DNA from: Kineosporia corallincola
GTDB taxonomy: Bacteria; Actinomycetota; Actinomycetes; Actinomycetales; Kineosporiaceae
DNA length: 64,000 nt
Assembly (NCBI RefSeq): GCF_018499875.1
Contig: NZ_JAHBAY010000007.1
Coordinates: forward strand, 310,001 to 374,000
Reading direction: 5' to 3'
Shown in pieces: positions 17,297 through 26,357 of this stretch. The position numbers were made by a program, and so were the translations under genes. The first letter of the stretch is position 1. Each line of letters begins with the position of its first letter. Below the pieces are notes generated by a model. The model worked only from the letters and a program-made list of their open reading frames with translations. It was not told the origin of the DNA and did not search any database.

Positions 17297-19059
17297 TTAG
17301 TCACCTCCTGGTCGGTCCGCGCGGGTGAGGCCGCCCGTGACCTTGTCGTCTGCGGAACAATGGTGGGAATTCCGTGCGGGTCGGTGAGCGAGACCCGGGT
17401 CACTGCCGGACGAGCCAGGTGCCGGGGCTCGAAGGCCGCGGTCTCGGTGCCGAGACCGAGCTCGACCAGGGTGCCGCCCTCCGGCCCCGGGCCGACGTGC
17501 AGGTTGGCGCCGATGCGGCGGGCCCGTTCGCGCATCCCCTGGATGCCGAAACTGTCGGCCCGCCCGGGTTTCAGCCCACGCCCGTCGTCGATGACGGTGA
17601 TGTGGGCCCGAGGTGGCTCGACGGTCACGGTCAGCCAGAGGTTGGTGGCCTGCGCGTGCCGGCGGACGTTGGTGATCGCCTCCTGGACGATCCTCAGCAA
17701 CTCCACCTCGACGGTGATGGGGAGCCGCTTCGGCGACTCGTCCATGGACAGGTGGATGGCCAGGTCGGACTGCGCGGCGATGCGCTGCGCGTGCTCGCTC
17801 AGCGCGGCACCCAGCCCGACCGTGTCGTTCACCCCGTGCCGCAGGTCGAAGATGCTCATACGCAGGTCGGCCACCATCGCCTGGAGCTGCTCGCGCACGG
17901 TCATCACCTGCTGCGCCACGACCGGGTCGGAGTTCTGCCGGATGTCGTCGAGCGCGTAGCCGACCGAGGCCAGGTCTTGCGCGATGCCGTCGTGGATCTC
18001 GCGGGCCAGGCGCATGCGCTCGTCGGTGGTGGCCAGCCGGCGCACGTCGTCGAACAGCATGGCCGACGCCAGCCGCGGGCCGGACTGGTCGATCACCGTG
18101 CGGCAGCTGCGCAGCGACGGGTTGTCGAGACTCGCCGCCGTGATCACCAGTACCAGGGCCACCACGCGTTCGCCCATCAGCACCGGGATCGCCGCGAAAG
18201 CCCGGTTGGACGCCTCACGTTTCACCGGCTGGGCGCTGACCCAGGCGTCTTCGATGGCCAGTTCGGCGGCCTCCGGCGGTTCGTGCCCGGACAGCGCCAC
18301 GAATCGCCCGCCGGTGGAGCGCGCCAGCACCACCGCGTCGGCCTGCGGCACCACCGCGCGGATGTCTTCGGCGAGGGCGGTGGCCAGCGTGCGCGGATCC
18401 AGGCCGAGGCTGAGTTGCCGCGCCACCACGTGCAATTCGGACAGCAGCCGGTGGGCGTCGGCGTAGGCGGGCTCGCTGTCGGGGGCCACATCGGCGCGCA
18501 GCCGGCGGATCCAGGCGCCCACCGCGGGCACGGCGACCAGGATGAACACCCAGGCGAGCAGCGAGTTGTTGCCGTTCAGCTCGTCGATGTCGACCTCGCT
18601 GGAGGTGATCACCGTGCCGCCGAAGGCGACCACCGCGGTGGCGGCCGCGGCCAGGCCGTAGAGCAGCCCGGACGACAGACCGGCGATGAACAGTGGGACG
18701 GTGAGGTAGGGCAGGAACAGCAGGCCGCTGGTGCCGATGCCACCGATGATCACCGACGCGGACAGGGTTTCCGCGAGAGCGGGGATGATCGGCGGCACGG
18801 CTCTGGGAAGAGGCAGCGAAGCGAGTGCCGCCACGCAGAACAGCATGAGCGCCGGAATCACTGCCTCGCGGGGGGAGACGCCCCCGTCACCGATCGAGCT
18901 GCCCGCCACGATCCCCAGGGCAACAGCGGTGCTCGCGAAGATCAGAATGATTCCGGCACGGATCACGAGAGGGAGGAAGACACTCTTCACTCGTAGTTCC
19001 AGCACGGCCACGGTGACAATCTGCCACACGAGGGATACTCGTGGCTTGGGATCGTCCAA
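17293..19059 (-). CDS. NarL-type sensor histidine kinase with GAF domain
   Basis: 588 residues. A membrane module of about six helices (30-185) leads to a GAF-like domain (about 200-340), the HisKA_3 dimer helix with His356 in LAREIHDGIAQDL, and a HATPase_c domain (EAITNVRRHA, DDGRGL, FGIQGMRERA, GGTLVEL). A 45-residue disordered tail follows. The layout matches two-component kinases paired with NarL regulators, and the partner overlaps its 3' end. The signal sensed is unknown; membrane and GAF modules could sense redox state, gas or lipid. Start ATG 19059. Confidence 0.94.
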   Translation of the reverse strand: MDDPKPRVSLVWQIVTVAVLELRVKSVFLPLVIRAGIILIFASTAVALGIVAGSSIGDGGVSPREAVIPALMLFCVAALASLPLPRAVPPIIPALAETLSASVIIGGIGTSGLLFLPYLTVPLFIAGLSSGLLYGLAAAATAVVAFGGTVITSSEVDIDELNGNNSLLAWVFILVAVPAVGAWIRRLRADVAPDSEPAYADAHRLLSELHVVARQLSLGLDPRTLATALAEDIRAVVPQADAVVLARSTGGRFVALSGHEPPEAAELAIEDAWVSAQPVKREASNRAFAAIPVLMGERVVALVLVITAASLDNPSLRSCRTVIDQSGPRLASAMLFDDVRRLATTDERMRLAREIHDGIAQDLASVGYALDDIRQNSDPVVAQQVMTVREQLQAMVADLRMSIFDLRHGVNDTVGLGAALSEHAQRIAAQSDLAIHLSMDESPKRLPITVEVELLRIVQEAITNVRRHAQATNLWLTVTVEPPRAHITVIDDGRGLKPGRADSFGIQGMRERARRIGANLHVGPGPEGGTLVELGLGTETAAFEPRHLARPAVTRVSLTDPHGIPTIVPQTTRSRAASPARTDQEVTN

Positions 19060-19191
19060 TACGACCCTTAGATCCGCGCCGGTTTAGGGAAAGTCACGAA
19101 CCGTTCTGGTGTGATACATCCGGTGACGGCCGATTTTCCCGGGCCGCCGGCGGCGAAAATCCGCTCGCCGGCGACACGCCGGTGATGTGCC

Positions 19192-21231
19192 CTAACGCTC
19201 CGGTTCGGGCTCGCGCAGCGGTGCCAGCGCCCGGGCCAGACGCCGGGTCTCGATCGCCTGGGCCAGCAGCACCGAGGACTCGCGCACCGCGGGGTACACG
19301 GTGGACAGGTCCGCCTCGGTGAACGCCCCACCGTCCTCGTCCCGGGCCAGCACGACGATCACCCGCACGTCCGGCACCGGCACGGCGAGCAGGTGGTGCC
19401 AGGCCGCCAGGGGCGCCCCGGCCAGCTGCTGCCGGACGATGTCGGTGTCGTCGATCAGCACCGCCCGGCCGGAGCCGATCTCGGCCACCAGCCAGTGCGA
19501 ATCGGGCAGTTCCAGGCGGCGTTCCGCCGGGCGCAGGCCGACCCCACCGCTGACCCGCCAGATCTCGCCGTCCGGCACCAGCACCGCGGCAGCCTCGGAT
19601 CCGGACCGCTCGACCAGGTCGTCGGCCAGGATCTGCGAGGTGTCGCTGACCCCGTACAGCTCACCGGAACGCTCGTACAGCGCCCGGATCAGGTCGGCGG
19701 TACGCAGCACGGCCCGGCCGTCGAGCTGACCGTCGAGTGCGCCGGGCGGGGTGATCAGCGCGGAGGCCTCGGCGTCGAGGCGTCGCTCCAGGGCGCTGGC
19801 CATCGGCAGGCCGTAGGGATCGGTGCGCGGGCCGAGCGGGTCGGTGACCAGGCCCCGGCCCGGGGTGCCCGGCGTGGCGTCGGCGGGATTGGCGCGGCGC
19901 TGGAGTTTTCGCGGCCGGTCGCCCAGGCGCTGCGAGCGCCGGTTCGCCGCGATGTTGCTGCTCTCCAGCGAGATGCTGCCGGTCTCGGGCGCGATGTTGC
20001 CGCGCTGCCAGCGGCTGACCGGCCGGGCCGGTGGCGCCGGTGGGGCGGGAGGGCCGCCCTGCACGGCGCGGTTGCTCAGCGGGAACTGCCCGGTCGGCGG
20101 CTGCTCGGAGAACGGCCGGGCCACCGGGCTGGAGTAGGACAGGCCGGCGACCTGCGACGAGGTGACCTCGATCGCCTGGGTGGCCGGAGGACCCGGGCGG
20201 CGGGCGCGGTCGTGCTGCGGACCCTGACCGGCCCGGCGGGCGGCGATCTGCTGCCCGAGCCGGCCGGTGGCCGGGCCCAGCGGGGGCTGTTGCGGGCCGG
20301 GGGCCTGTGCCCCGGTGGCCAGCTGCACCGGCTTCTGCGCGGCGGGGCCGGGCGTCGGTGCGGCGGTCTTGCCCGCACCAGGTTCCTGCGCGGCCGGCTG
20401 CTGGGCGGCCGGCCGCCGGGCCTCGGGTTTCGAGGCAGCGGGTTGGCCGGCGGAAGTCTGTTGCCCGTCCGGTTTGCGCGGAGAAGGCCGGGACTGACCG
20501 GTTTTCGCCACGGAAGCAGAGGCGGATGAGGACGCGGGTTTCTTCTTGGCGCTCTTGGCCACCTGCTCGGCGGCCTTACGCACCTTCGCCTGAACGGCGG
20601 CCTGCTGCACGGCCTTCGCGGCGGCCACGTCGGCGGGCCCCGGCGAAGCGGCGGCAGGCTCAGCGGCAACCGACCCGGAGCCGGCCGCGGACCCGGCGGA
20701 GGGTTGTGCCTTCGCGGGCTTTTCGTCGTCTTCAGTTGAGGGTTCCGCCACCACGACGGCGGGCAGAGGGGTTTTCACGGTGGCGTCCGGATCGTCGTCC
20801 TCCGTCGCACCGGCGTCAGCGACCGAAGTGACCGAGGCGGAAGCGACCACCGGCATCGCACCGGTCGGCTCGACGGTGATCGACTCCGGGTCTTCGTCGA
20901 GCAGCACGGCGACCCCGCGCACCAGCGCCTGGCGGGTGATCGGCAGCGGCACCACGTGCACGCCCTCGACCTGCTGGGCCTCGACCTGCTCCCACTCCGG
21001 CTGGTAGCCGGAGATCAGCATGACCGGGATCGCCTGATCGTCTTCCCGCAGGGAGTTGACGGTGTTGACGGCCAGCACCGGGTCGCCCACGTCGAGGACC
21101 AGCACCTCGAAACCCTCGACGTCGGGCAGTCCCTGCTCGAGCTCGTCGGCCGAGTGTTCCTCGACGTCGTGCAGGTCGGTCAGTCGCATCCCGAGCGCCA
21201 GGGAGCGCGAGACGATCAGCAGTCGCGCCAT
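19192..21231 (-). CDS. Pseudo-receiver plus long linker plus GAF-like domain, tad locus
   Basis: 679 residues in three parts. Residues about 1-115 look like a CheY fold, but strand 1 reads LLIVSRSL where the acidic pair should be, and the lysine motif reads VVPLPIT; an Asp remains in VLVLDVGDP. A low-complexity Ala/Pro/Lys/Gln linker of some 330 residues follows. The C-terminal 200 residues resemble a GAF sensor (SQILADDLVERSGSEAAAVLV, HHLLAVPVPDVRVIVVLARDE). It directly follows tadC; ATG 21231 is preferred because GAGGG precedes it, though a GTG at 21243 overlapping the tadC stop is possible. Probably a scaffold or regulator of the pilus machine. Confidence 0.8.
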   Translation of the reverse strand: MARLLIVSRSLALGMRLTDLHDVEEHSADELEQGLPDVEGFEVLVLDVGDPVLAVNTVNSLREDDQAIPVMLISGYQPEWEQVEAQQVEGVHVVPLPITRQALVRGVAVLLDEDPESITVEPTGAMPVVASASVTSVADAGATEDDDPDATVKTPLPAVVVAEPSTEDDEKPAKAQPSAGSAAGSGSVAAEPAAASPGPADVAAAKAVQQAAVQAKVRKAAEQVAKSAKKKPASSSASASVAKTGQSRPSPRKPDGQQTSAGQPAASKPEARRPAAQQPAAQEPGAGKTAAPTPGPAAQKPVQLATGAQAPGPQQPPLGPATGRLGQQIAARRAGQGPQHDRARRPGPPATQAIEVTSSQVAGLSYSSPVARPFSEQPPTGQFPLSNRAVQGGPPAPPAPPARPVSRWQRGNIAPETGSISLESSNIAANRRSQRLGDRPRKLQRRANPADATPGTPGRGLVTDPLGPRTDPYGLPMASALERRLDAEASALITPPGALDGQLDGRAVLRTADLIRALYERSGELYGVSDTSQILADDLVERSGSEAAAVLVPDGEIWRVSGGVGLRPAERRLELPDSHWLVAEIGSGRAVLIDDTDIVRQQLAGAPLAAWHHLLAVPVPDVRVIVVLARDEDGGAFTEADLSTVYPAVRESSVLLAQAIETRRLARALAPLREPEPER

Positions 21232-21239
21232 CCGCGCCC

Positions 21240-22172
21240 TCACATACCTCTGAACTGTTCGAAGATCCTGAGCCCCGCTGGGCCCATGACCACGATAAAC
21301 AAGGCCGGCAGGATGCAGAAAATCAAGGGGAAGAGGATCTTGACCGGCACCTGCTGTGCCTTCTCCTCGGCCCGCTGACTCCTGCGCACCCGCATCTCCT
21401 TCGACTGCACCCGCAGAACTCCGGCGACGGGGATGCCAAACGTATCTGCCTGGACCATAGCTGCCACAAAGATCCTCAGTTCCTCCACAGCCGTGCGATC
21501 TGCTAGGGCGCGCAGGGCCGGCAACCTGCCGGTACCCAGCTGCATCTCCTGGAGTACCCGGAAAAGCTCCTTCGCAAACGGCCCTTCGCTACTGCGGGCC
21601 ACCTGTGCGAGCGCCGCGTCGAACGCCAGGCCCGCCTCGACCGAGATGGTGAGCAGGTCGATGGCGTCCGGCAGCTCACGGCGGATGCGCTCGGTACGGT
21701 CGTGACCCATCTGATGGACCCACAGTGACGGCCCGCACCAGCCGAGAACTGAGAGCCCGCTGAGTGTGAGAACCGTCCCACGGGCTCCTGCCCCGCAGAA
21801 GGGTGGCACCGCGAGCCCGGCCAGGGCACCGGCCACCAGCCCGAGTGCCTTCAGCCCGAGAACCCGGTCGACATCCCACCCTTTCGGGTTACCGGCGAGA
21901 TCCAGCCGGGAGCGCAGCCGCTCGATCCGCTCGCGGCCGGCCATCCGGCGCCCGGCCACCGCGAACCGCCGCACCAGCGGGGCGAGCACCCGCTCGGCGA
22001 ACGGCACCGCGAGCTCACGCTGACGCAGCGGCGCGCCACCCGCCCGGAAGCCGGCCAGCAGCGCCCGCCGGGCGCGCGCGTCGAGCCGTTGCCGCCCGGC
22101 CAGCAGCAGCGCCGCGAACCCTCCGGCCAGCCCGGCGAACAGCGCGGCCGTTCCGGTGAGCAGCAGCATCAC
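21240..22172 (-). CDS. tadC: TadC-like pilus assembly membrane protein
   Basis: Type II secretion F-domain platform protein of the Tad pilus, in the cytoplasmic membrane. 310 residues; the family core is visible as LPDAIDLLTISVEAGLAFDAAL, ELFRVLQEMQLGTGRLPALRAL and RVQSKEMRVRRSQRAEEKAQ, followed by a hydrophobic end (FPLIFCILPALFIVVMG). Helices lie near 1-25, 105-150 and 275-300. It starts at the overlap with tadB (GTG 22172, or ATG 22169) and pairs with TadB on the CpaF ATPase. Confidence 0.95.
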   Translation of the reverse strand: MMLLLTGTAALFAGLAGGFAALLLAGRQRLDARARRALLAGFRAGGAPLRQRELAVPFAERVLAPLVRRFAVAGRRMAGRERIERLRSRLDLAGNPKGWDVDRVLGLKALGLVAGALAGLAVPPFCGAGARGTVLTLSGLSVLGWCGPSLWVHQMGHDRTERIRRELPDAIDLLTISVEAGLAFDAALAQVARSSEGPFAKELFRVLQEMQLGTGRLPALRALADRTAVEELRIFVAAMVQADTFGIPVAGVLRVQSKEMRVRRSQRAEEKAQQVPVKILFPLIFCILPALFIVVMGPAGLRIFEQFRGM

Positions 22173-23134
22173 ACCTCCACCCGGATCAGCCTGCTCATCC
22201 AGAAACCCCCGGCGGCCAGCAGCAGCACGCCCAGCAGCAGCAGCGCGATCCCGCGCGGCGTGCTGAACAGCGGATCGATGTAGTCCGGCCGGGCCAGCAT
22301 CAGGTACAGCGCGAACACCACCGGCAGCGCGGCCAGGATCGCCCCGGACAGCCGGCCCTCCGCCGACAGCGCCGCCACCTGCCGGCGCAGCCGTTCCCGT
22401 TCGCGCAGCGTGCCCGCCACCGAGGTGAGCAGCTCGGCCAGGTTGCCGCCGACCTCACGCTGGATCCGGATCGCGATCACCACCCAGGAGAAGTCCTGGC
22501 TGCCGGTCCGGGCCGCGATGCCCTCGAGCGCGTCCTCGGCCGGGCGGCCCAGCCGGGTCTCGACCAGCGCCCGGGTGAACTCGGTGCGGATCGGCGGGCG
22601 GGCCTCACGCACCACCGCCTCCAGCGACTGCGGCAGCGAGTGACCCACGGCCAGGCTGCCCGCCAGCAGCTGGAGCGTGTCCGGCAGCTGGGCCAGGAAC
22701 CTCGCCTCGCGCCGGGTGCGGGCCGCCACCAGCACCAGCCACGGCACGAGCAGCCCGCCGAGCAGGCCGAGCGTCGCCGCGACCGGCCGGCCTCGGGTGA
22801 GCACGGCGAAGAGCGTGGCGCTGCCCGCGGCCGCCCCGGCGTGCAGCAGCAGCCACTCGCCGGGGCGCAGCGACAGCCCGGCCGCCTCCAGCCGGGTGTC
22901 GAGCGCCCGGTCCAGCCGGCCGGTGCGGGCCACCCGGCTCATCAGCCCGACCGCGGAACGGGTCAGCCGGCCCCCGCCGAGCCCGCCGGAGGGCGGCACC
23001 ACCGGCCCGGAACCGTTCGTGTGGGCGGCGATCCGGCGCACCACCTCCGGCTCCTGCCCGGCCGGGCCGGTCAGCACGGCCGAGATCAGCAGGACGAACG
23101 CGACGAAGAGCAGGGCCAGCCCCAGCGGCAGCAC
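22169..23134 (-). CDS. tadB: TadB-like pilus assembly membrane protein
   Basis: Second F-domain platform protein. 321 residues with helices near 1-22, about 105-145 and 270-315. The F-domain signature is seen in LPDTLQLLAGSLAVGHSLPQ, FTRALVETRLGRPAEDALEG and IQREVGGNLAELLTSVAGTL. The order TadA-TadB-TadC matches tad loci in actinobacteria and proteobacteria. It starts at GTG 23134, three bases after the cpaF stop, and its end overlaps tadC, so all three are translationally linked. Confidence 0.95.
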   Translation of the reverse strand: MLPLGLALLFVAFVLLISAVLTGPAGQEPEVVRRIAAHTNGSGPVVPPSGGLGGGRLTRSAVGLMSRVARTGRLDRALDTRLEAAGLSLRPGEWLLLHAGAAAGSATLFAVLTRGRPVAATLGLLGGLLVPWLVLVAARTRREARFLAQLPDTLQLLAGSLAVGHSLPQSLEAVVREARPPIRTEFTRALVETRLGRPAEDALEGIAARTGSQDFSWVVIAIRIQREVGGNLAELLTSVAGTLRERERLRRQVAALSAEGRLSGAILAALPVVFALYLMLARPDYIDPLFSTPRGIALLLLGVLLLAAGGFWMSRLIRVEV

Positions 23135-23137
23135 CCG

Positions 23138-24499
23138 TCACCTCCCGAAAGAGCGCGGATCGAGCCGGATCCCGGAACGGCCCAGCTTGTCCAGGAAGGC
23201 CGGGCGCAGGCCGGTCCAGCGCAGCCCGCCCGGGCCGGAGTAGTCGTAGGTGAAGACGTCCTGCACGGTGATCACGTCGCCCTCCATGCCGATCACCTCG
23301 GTGACGGCGGTGATCCGGCGTGAGCCGTCGGGGAACCGGGCCTGCTGCACGATCAGGTCGAGGGCGCCCGACACCTGCTCGCGGATCGCCCGCACCGGCA
23401 GGTCGAGGCCGGCCGTCAGCACCATCGTCTCGACCCGGGAGAGCACGTCGCGCGGTGAGTTCGCGTGCACCGTGCAGATCGAGCCGTCGTGGCCCACGTT
23501 CATCGCCTGGAGCATGTCGAGCGCGGCGGCGTCCCGGATCTCACCGACGATGATCCGGTCGGGCCGCATGCGCAGCGCGTTGCGCACCAGCTGGCGGATC
23601 GAGACCTCGCCCCGGCCCTCGATGTTCGGCGGCCGGGACTCCAGGCGCAGCACGTGTTCCTGGTGCAGCTGGAGCTCCGCGGCGTCTTCGATGGTGACCA
23701 CCCGCTCGGTCTCCGGGATGAACCCGGACAGCACGTTCAGGGTGGTCGTCTTGCCGGCCCCGGTGCCGCCGCTGACCAGGATGTTCAGCCGTCCGCGCAC
23801 ACAGTCGGCGAGCACCTCGGCCACTGCCCGGGTGAGGGTGCCGAGCTGGATCAGGTCGTCGATGCCGAACGGGTCGGTGGCGAACTTGCGGATCGTCAGC
23901 AGCGAGCCGTCCACCGCCAGCGGGGGGATGATCGCGTTCACCCGGCTGCCGTCGTGCAGCCGGGCGTCGACCATCGGGCTGGCCTCGTCGACCCGCCGCC
24001 CGACCCGCCCGACGATCTTGTCGATGGTGCGCCGCAGATGGGCCTCGTCGGTGAACCGGCCGTCCACCGGGTGGATGCGCCCGCCCCGCTCGACGTAGAT
24101 CTGCCCCGGCCCGTTCACCATGATCTCGGTGACGTCCGGGTCGCGCAGGAACGGCTCGATCGGGCCGAGACCGAGGATGTCGTCGGCGATCTCGCCGGCG
24201 ATCCGGGTCCGGTCGGCCACGGTCAGCGGGATCTGCCCGGCGTGCAGCACCTCGTGCAGGGTCTGCCGCACCCGCTGTTCCAGCTCGGTCTGGCTGAGCC
24301 GGGCGTCGTACAGTTTCGGGCCCAGGCCCTCCAGGAGGGTCTCGTGCACGGTGCGGCGCAGCTCGGCGAACGGGTCCGTGGGCCGGTCGCGGCGCCGGGT
24401 TCCAACGGTGGACGACGAGGGCCCCGCCACCCCGGAGCGGGTGCCGGAGAACTCGGCGCGCTCGGCCCGGGCCCGGGCCAGCCGGTCGCCCAGGCTCAC
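23138..24499 (-). CDS. cpaF: CpaF/TadA pilus assembly ATPase
   Basis: Hexameric secretion ATPase that powers pilus assembly. 453 residues; the N-terminal 45 are disordered and basic. Walker A is GGTGAGKTTT (about 244-253), followed by the Asp box (VVTIEDAAELQL), Walker B region (RIIVGEIRDAAALDMLQAM) and the His box (DGSICTVHANSPRD). The usual region VTEIMVNGPGQIYVERGGRI lies before it. The start GTG overlaps the cpaE stop (GTGA). Confidence 0.97.
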   Translation of the reverse strand: MSLGDRLARARAERAEFSGTRSGVAGPSSSTVGTRRRDRPTDPFAELRRTVHETLLEGLGPKLYDARLSQTELEQRVRQTLHEVLHAGQIPLTVADRTRIAGEIADDILGLGPIEPFLRDPDVTEIMVNGPGQIYVERGGRIHPVDGRFTDEAHLRRTIDKIVGRVGRRVDEASPMVDARLHDGSRVNAIIPPLAVDGSLLTIRKFATDPFGIDDLIQLGTLTRAVAEVLADCVRGRLNILVSGGTGAGKTTTLNVLSGFIPETERVVTIEDAAELQLHQEHVLRLESRPPNIEGRGEVSIRQLVRNALRMRPDRIIVGEIRDAAALDMLQAMNVGHDGSICTVHANSPRDVLSRVETMVLTAGLDLPVRAIREQVSGALDLIVQQARFPDGSRRITAVTEVIGMEGDVITVQDVFTYDYSGPGGLRWTGLRPAFLDKLGRSGIRLDPRSFGR

Positions 24500-25677
24500 C
24501 GCCGGAACCTCCGGCGCCCCCGGCGTTCCCGGCCTTCTCTGCTTTCCCGGCCTTCCTGGGTGCTGCCGGTCACCTGGTCGCGGGCGAACCGGGTGACGGC
24601 CTGGCTGACCGGGTGACGCGGGTCGTCCTGCACGATCGGCACACCCCGGTTCACCGAGCTCGGCACGTCGCGTGAGCTGGGGACCTGCCCGGCCAGCGGC
24701 AGGCCGGCGGTGCGTTCCACCTCGGCGTGGCTGATCCCGACCCGGGAGTCCGAGCGGTTCAGCAGCAGCCGCAGCCGGCCGGGCGGGTAGCCGAGCTCCA
24801 GCAGCGTCTCCACGGTGACCTTCAGCGTCTTCAGGGCCGGCACGTCCGGTGTGACCACGAGCGTGATCAGGTCGGACACGTCGAGCGCCGCCAGCGCGTG
24901 GTCGTCGAACCGGGGCGCGGTGTCCACCACCACGTGGTCGAACTCGTCGCGCAGCACCTCGATCAGGTGCGAGACCAGCTGCGGGGAGATCGATTCCGCG
25001 GCGCTCGGCTCGGTCGGCGCGACGATCGCGCTGAGCCCGGCGGAGTGCTGGGTCAGCATCGCGGCCACCGCCGTGGAGTCGATGCCGTCGCCGAGCGGCA
25101 CCGCGTCGGCGATGGTGTGCGCCGGATACAGCTGCATGGTGACGGCCACGTCGCCGAAGGCCAGGTCGAGGTCGACCAGGCAGACCCGGCGGTGCCCGCG
25201 GTCGGCCAGGGCCGCGGCCAGGTTCACCGCCAGAACCGTCTTGCCGCAGCCACCTTTCGCCGAGAACACGGTGAGCACGCGGCCCCGGCGGCCCGGCGTC
25301 CCGCGTGGTGGCTGCTCCGGCGCGACCCGGCTCAGGCTGCGGCGCACCTCGGCCCGCAGCCGCAGCGTGTCGCGGTGGTCGACCACGGCCGACATCCGGG
25401 TGCGCAACGCCTCCTGGAGCAGCGGTGTGGTGATCTCGTGCCGTACCAGGATCACCTCGGCGTGCGGCCGGTGCTCCCGCAGCAGGTGCGCCACGCCGAA
25501 GGCCTCGCGCTCGTCCACGTCCGGCCCGAGCACCAGGGTGTCGGCGTCGGTCATCGCGCCCACGTGCTCCCGCAGATCGAGGACGTCGCTGAACACCGGC
25601 CCACTGCCGCCGGTTCCGTCGCGCAGTGCCGCCCCGACCGGTGGGTGCGGGTCGAAGAACACGGCCTCCCCGCTCAC
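24496..25677 (-). CDS. cpaE: CpaE/TadZ MinD-like localisation ATPase
   Basis: Places the pilus machine in the cell. 393 residues: an N-terminal receiver-like domain (about 1-125, without a clear phospho-Asp) and a MinD/ParA-type ATPase with the deviant Walker A FSAKGGCGKTVLAVNLAAAL near 140-158, VCLVDLDLAFGDVA, and HVVVDTAPRF. The C-terminal 30 residues are very Arg/Glu-rich. It is flanked by GTGA overlaps with cpaB upstream and cpaF downstream, in the usual cpaB-cpaE-cpaF order. Confidence 0.95.
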   Translation of the reverse strand: MSGEAVFFDPHPPVGAALRDGTGGSGPVFSDVLDLREHVGAMTDADTLVLGPDVDEREAFGVAHLLREHRPHAEVILVRHEITTPLLQEALRTRMSAVVDHRDTLRLRAEVRRSLSRVAPEQPPRGTPGRRGRVLTVFSAKGGCGKTVLAVNLAAALADRGHRRVCLVDLDLAFGDVAVTMQLYPAHTIADAVPLGDGIDSTAVAAMLTQHSAGLSAIVAPTEPSAAESISPQLVSHLIEVLRDEFDHVVVDTAPRFDDHALAALDVSDLITLVVTPDVPALKTLKVTVETLLELGYPPGRLRLLLNRSDSRVGISHAEVERTAGLPLAGQVPSSRDVPSSVNRGVPIVQDDPRHPVSQAVTRFARDQVTGSTQEGRESREGRERRGRRRFRR

Positions 25678-26357
25678 CGGCCGGCCTCCGTGACGTCGCC
25701 GGCCGGGACCACCGCGAAGTACAGCGGTTCGCGCCGGCCCAGGGCGGTGATCAGCAGCCGGGCGACCCGCTCCCGCACCGACAGCCCGACCACGGCCTGC
25801 GGCACGGTGGCCGCGGCCACGCCGTTCGCGCCGTCCGGACCGGGTGTCCCGGAGTCGTCCAGCGCACCGCCGACCGAGATCACCCGGGCCTGCTCGACCA
25901 GCACGTCCACGTCGCCCTGCGGGTCGGTGCGGAACACCCGCACCGTGGAGCCGACGCCGAGCAGGCTGACCGCGCGGTTCGGGTCTTGCAGCAGCACGTC
26001 GACGCCGAGTTCCCCGCTGCGGATGGCGGCCTCGGCCCGGGCGCCGGGCCGGGTCAGCTGCCGGCTGTCGATCGTGGCGCCGGTCAGGATGCCGGCGGTG
26101 GCGGCGCGGCCGATCACCGCGGCCGGGTCGGTGACGCTGGTCGGCAGCTGGTCGCGCACCCGCATCACCCGGGTGGTCAGGTCGCCGGCGCCGATCGTGG
26201 TGCCCGCCGCGATGGCGCGGGCGGCCACCACGTAGCCGGCGGTGGCCTCGGCCCGGGCGGCCCGCTGCCCGGCCTCACGCACGTAGAGCGCCACCATCGC
26301 GGTGCCGATCGCGGCCAGCAGCACCGACAGGACCAGCAGGAGCGTGCGCCGGCCCAT
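25674..26357 (-). CDS. cpaB: CpaB/RcpC-like pilus assembly protein
   Basis: Periplasm-facing Tad protein with an SAF domain. 227 residues: an N-terminal membrane segment (TLLLVLSVLLAAIGTAMVALYV), then the SAF-like part (GYVVAARAIAAGTTIGAGDL, GRAATAGILTGATIDSRQL) and the CpaB C-domain with VDVLVEQARVISVGG. Start ATG 26357 shares one base with the stop of the upstream gene (TGATG); the open frame upstream of it is a shadow. In Gram-positives without an outer membrane secretin, CpaB probably lines the path through the wall. Confidence 0.92.
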   Translation of the reverse strand: MGRRTLLLVLSVLLAAIGTAMVALYVREAGQRAARAEATAGYVVAARAIAAGTTIGAGDLTTRVMRVRDQLPTSVTDPAAVIGRAATAGILTGATIDSRQLTRPGARAEAAIRSGELGVDVLLQDPNRAVSLLGVGSTVRVFRTDPQGDVDVLVEQARVISVGGALDDSGTPGPDGANGVAAATVPQAVVGLSVRERVARLLITALGRREPLYFAVVPAGDVTEAGR

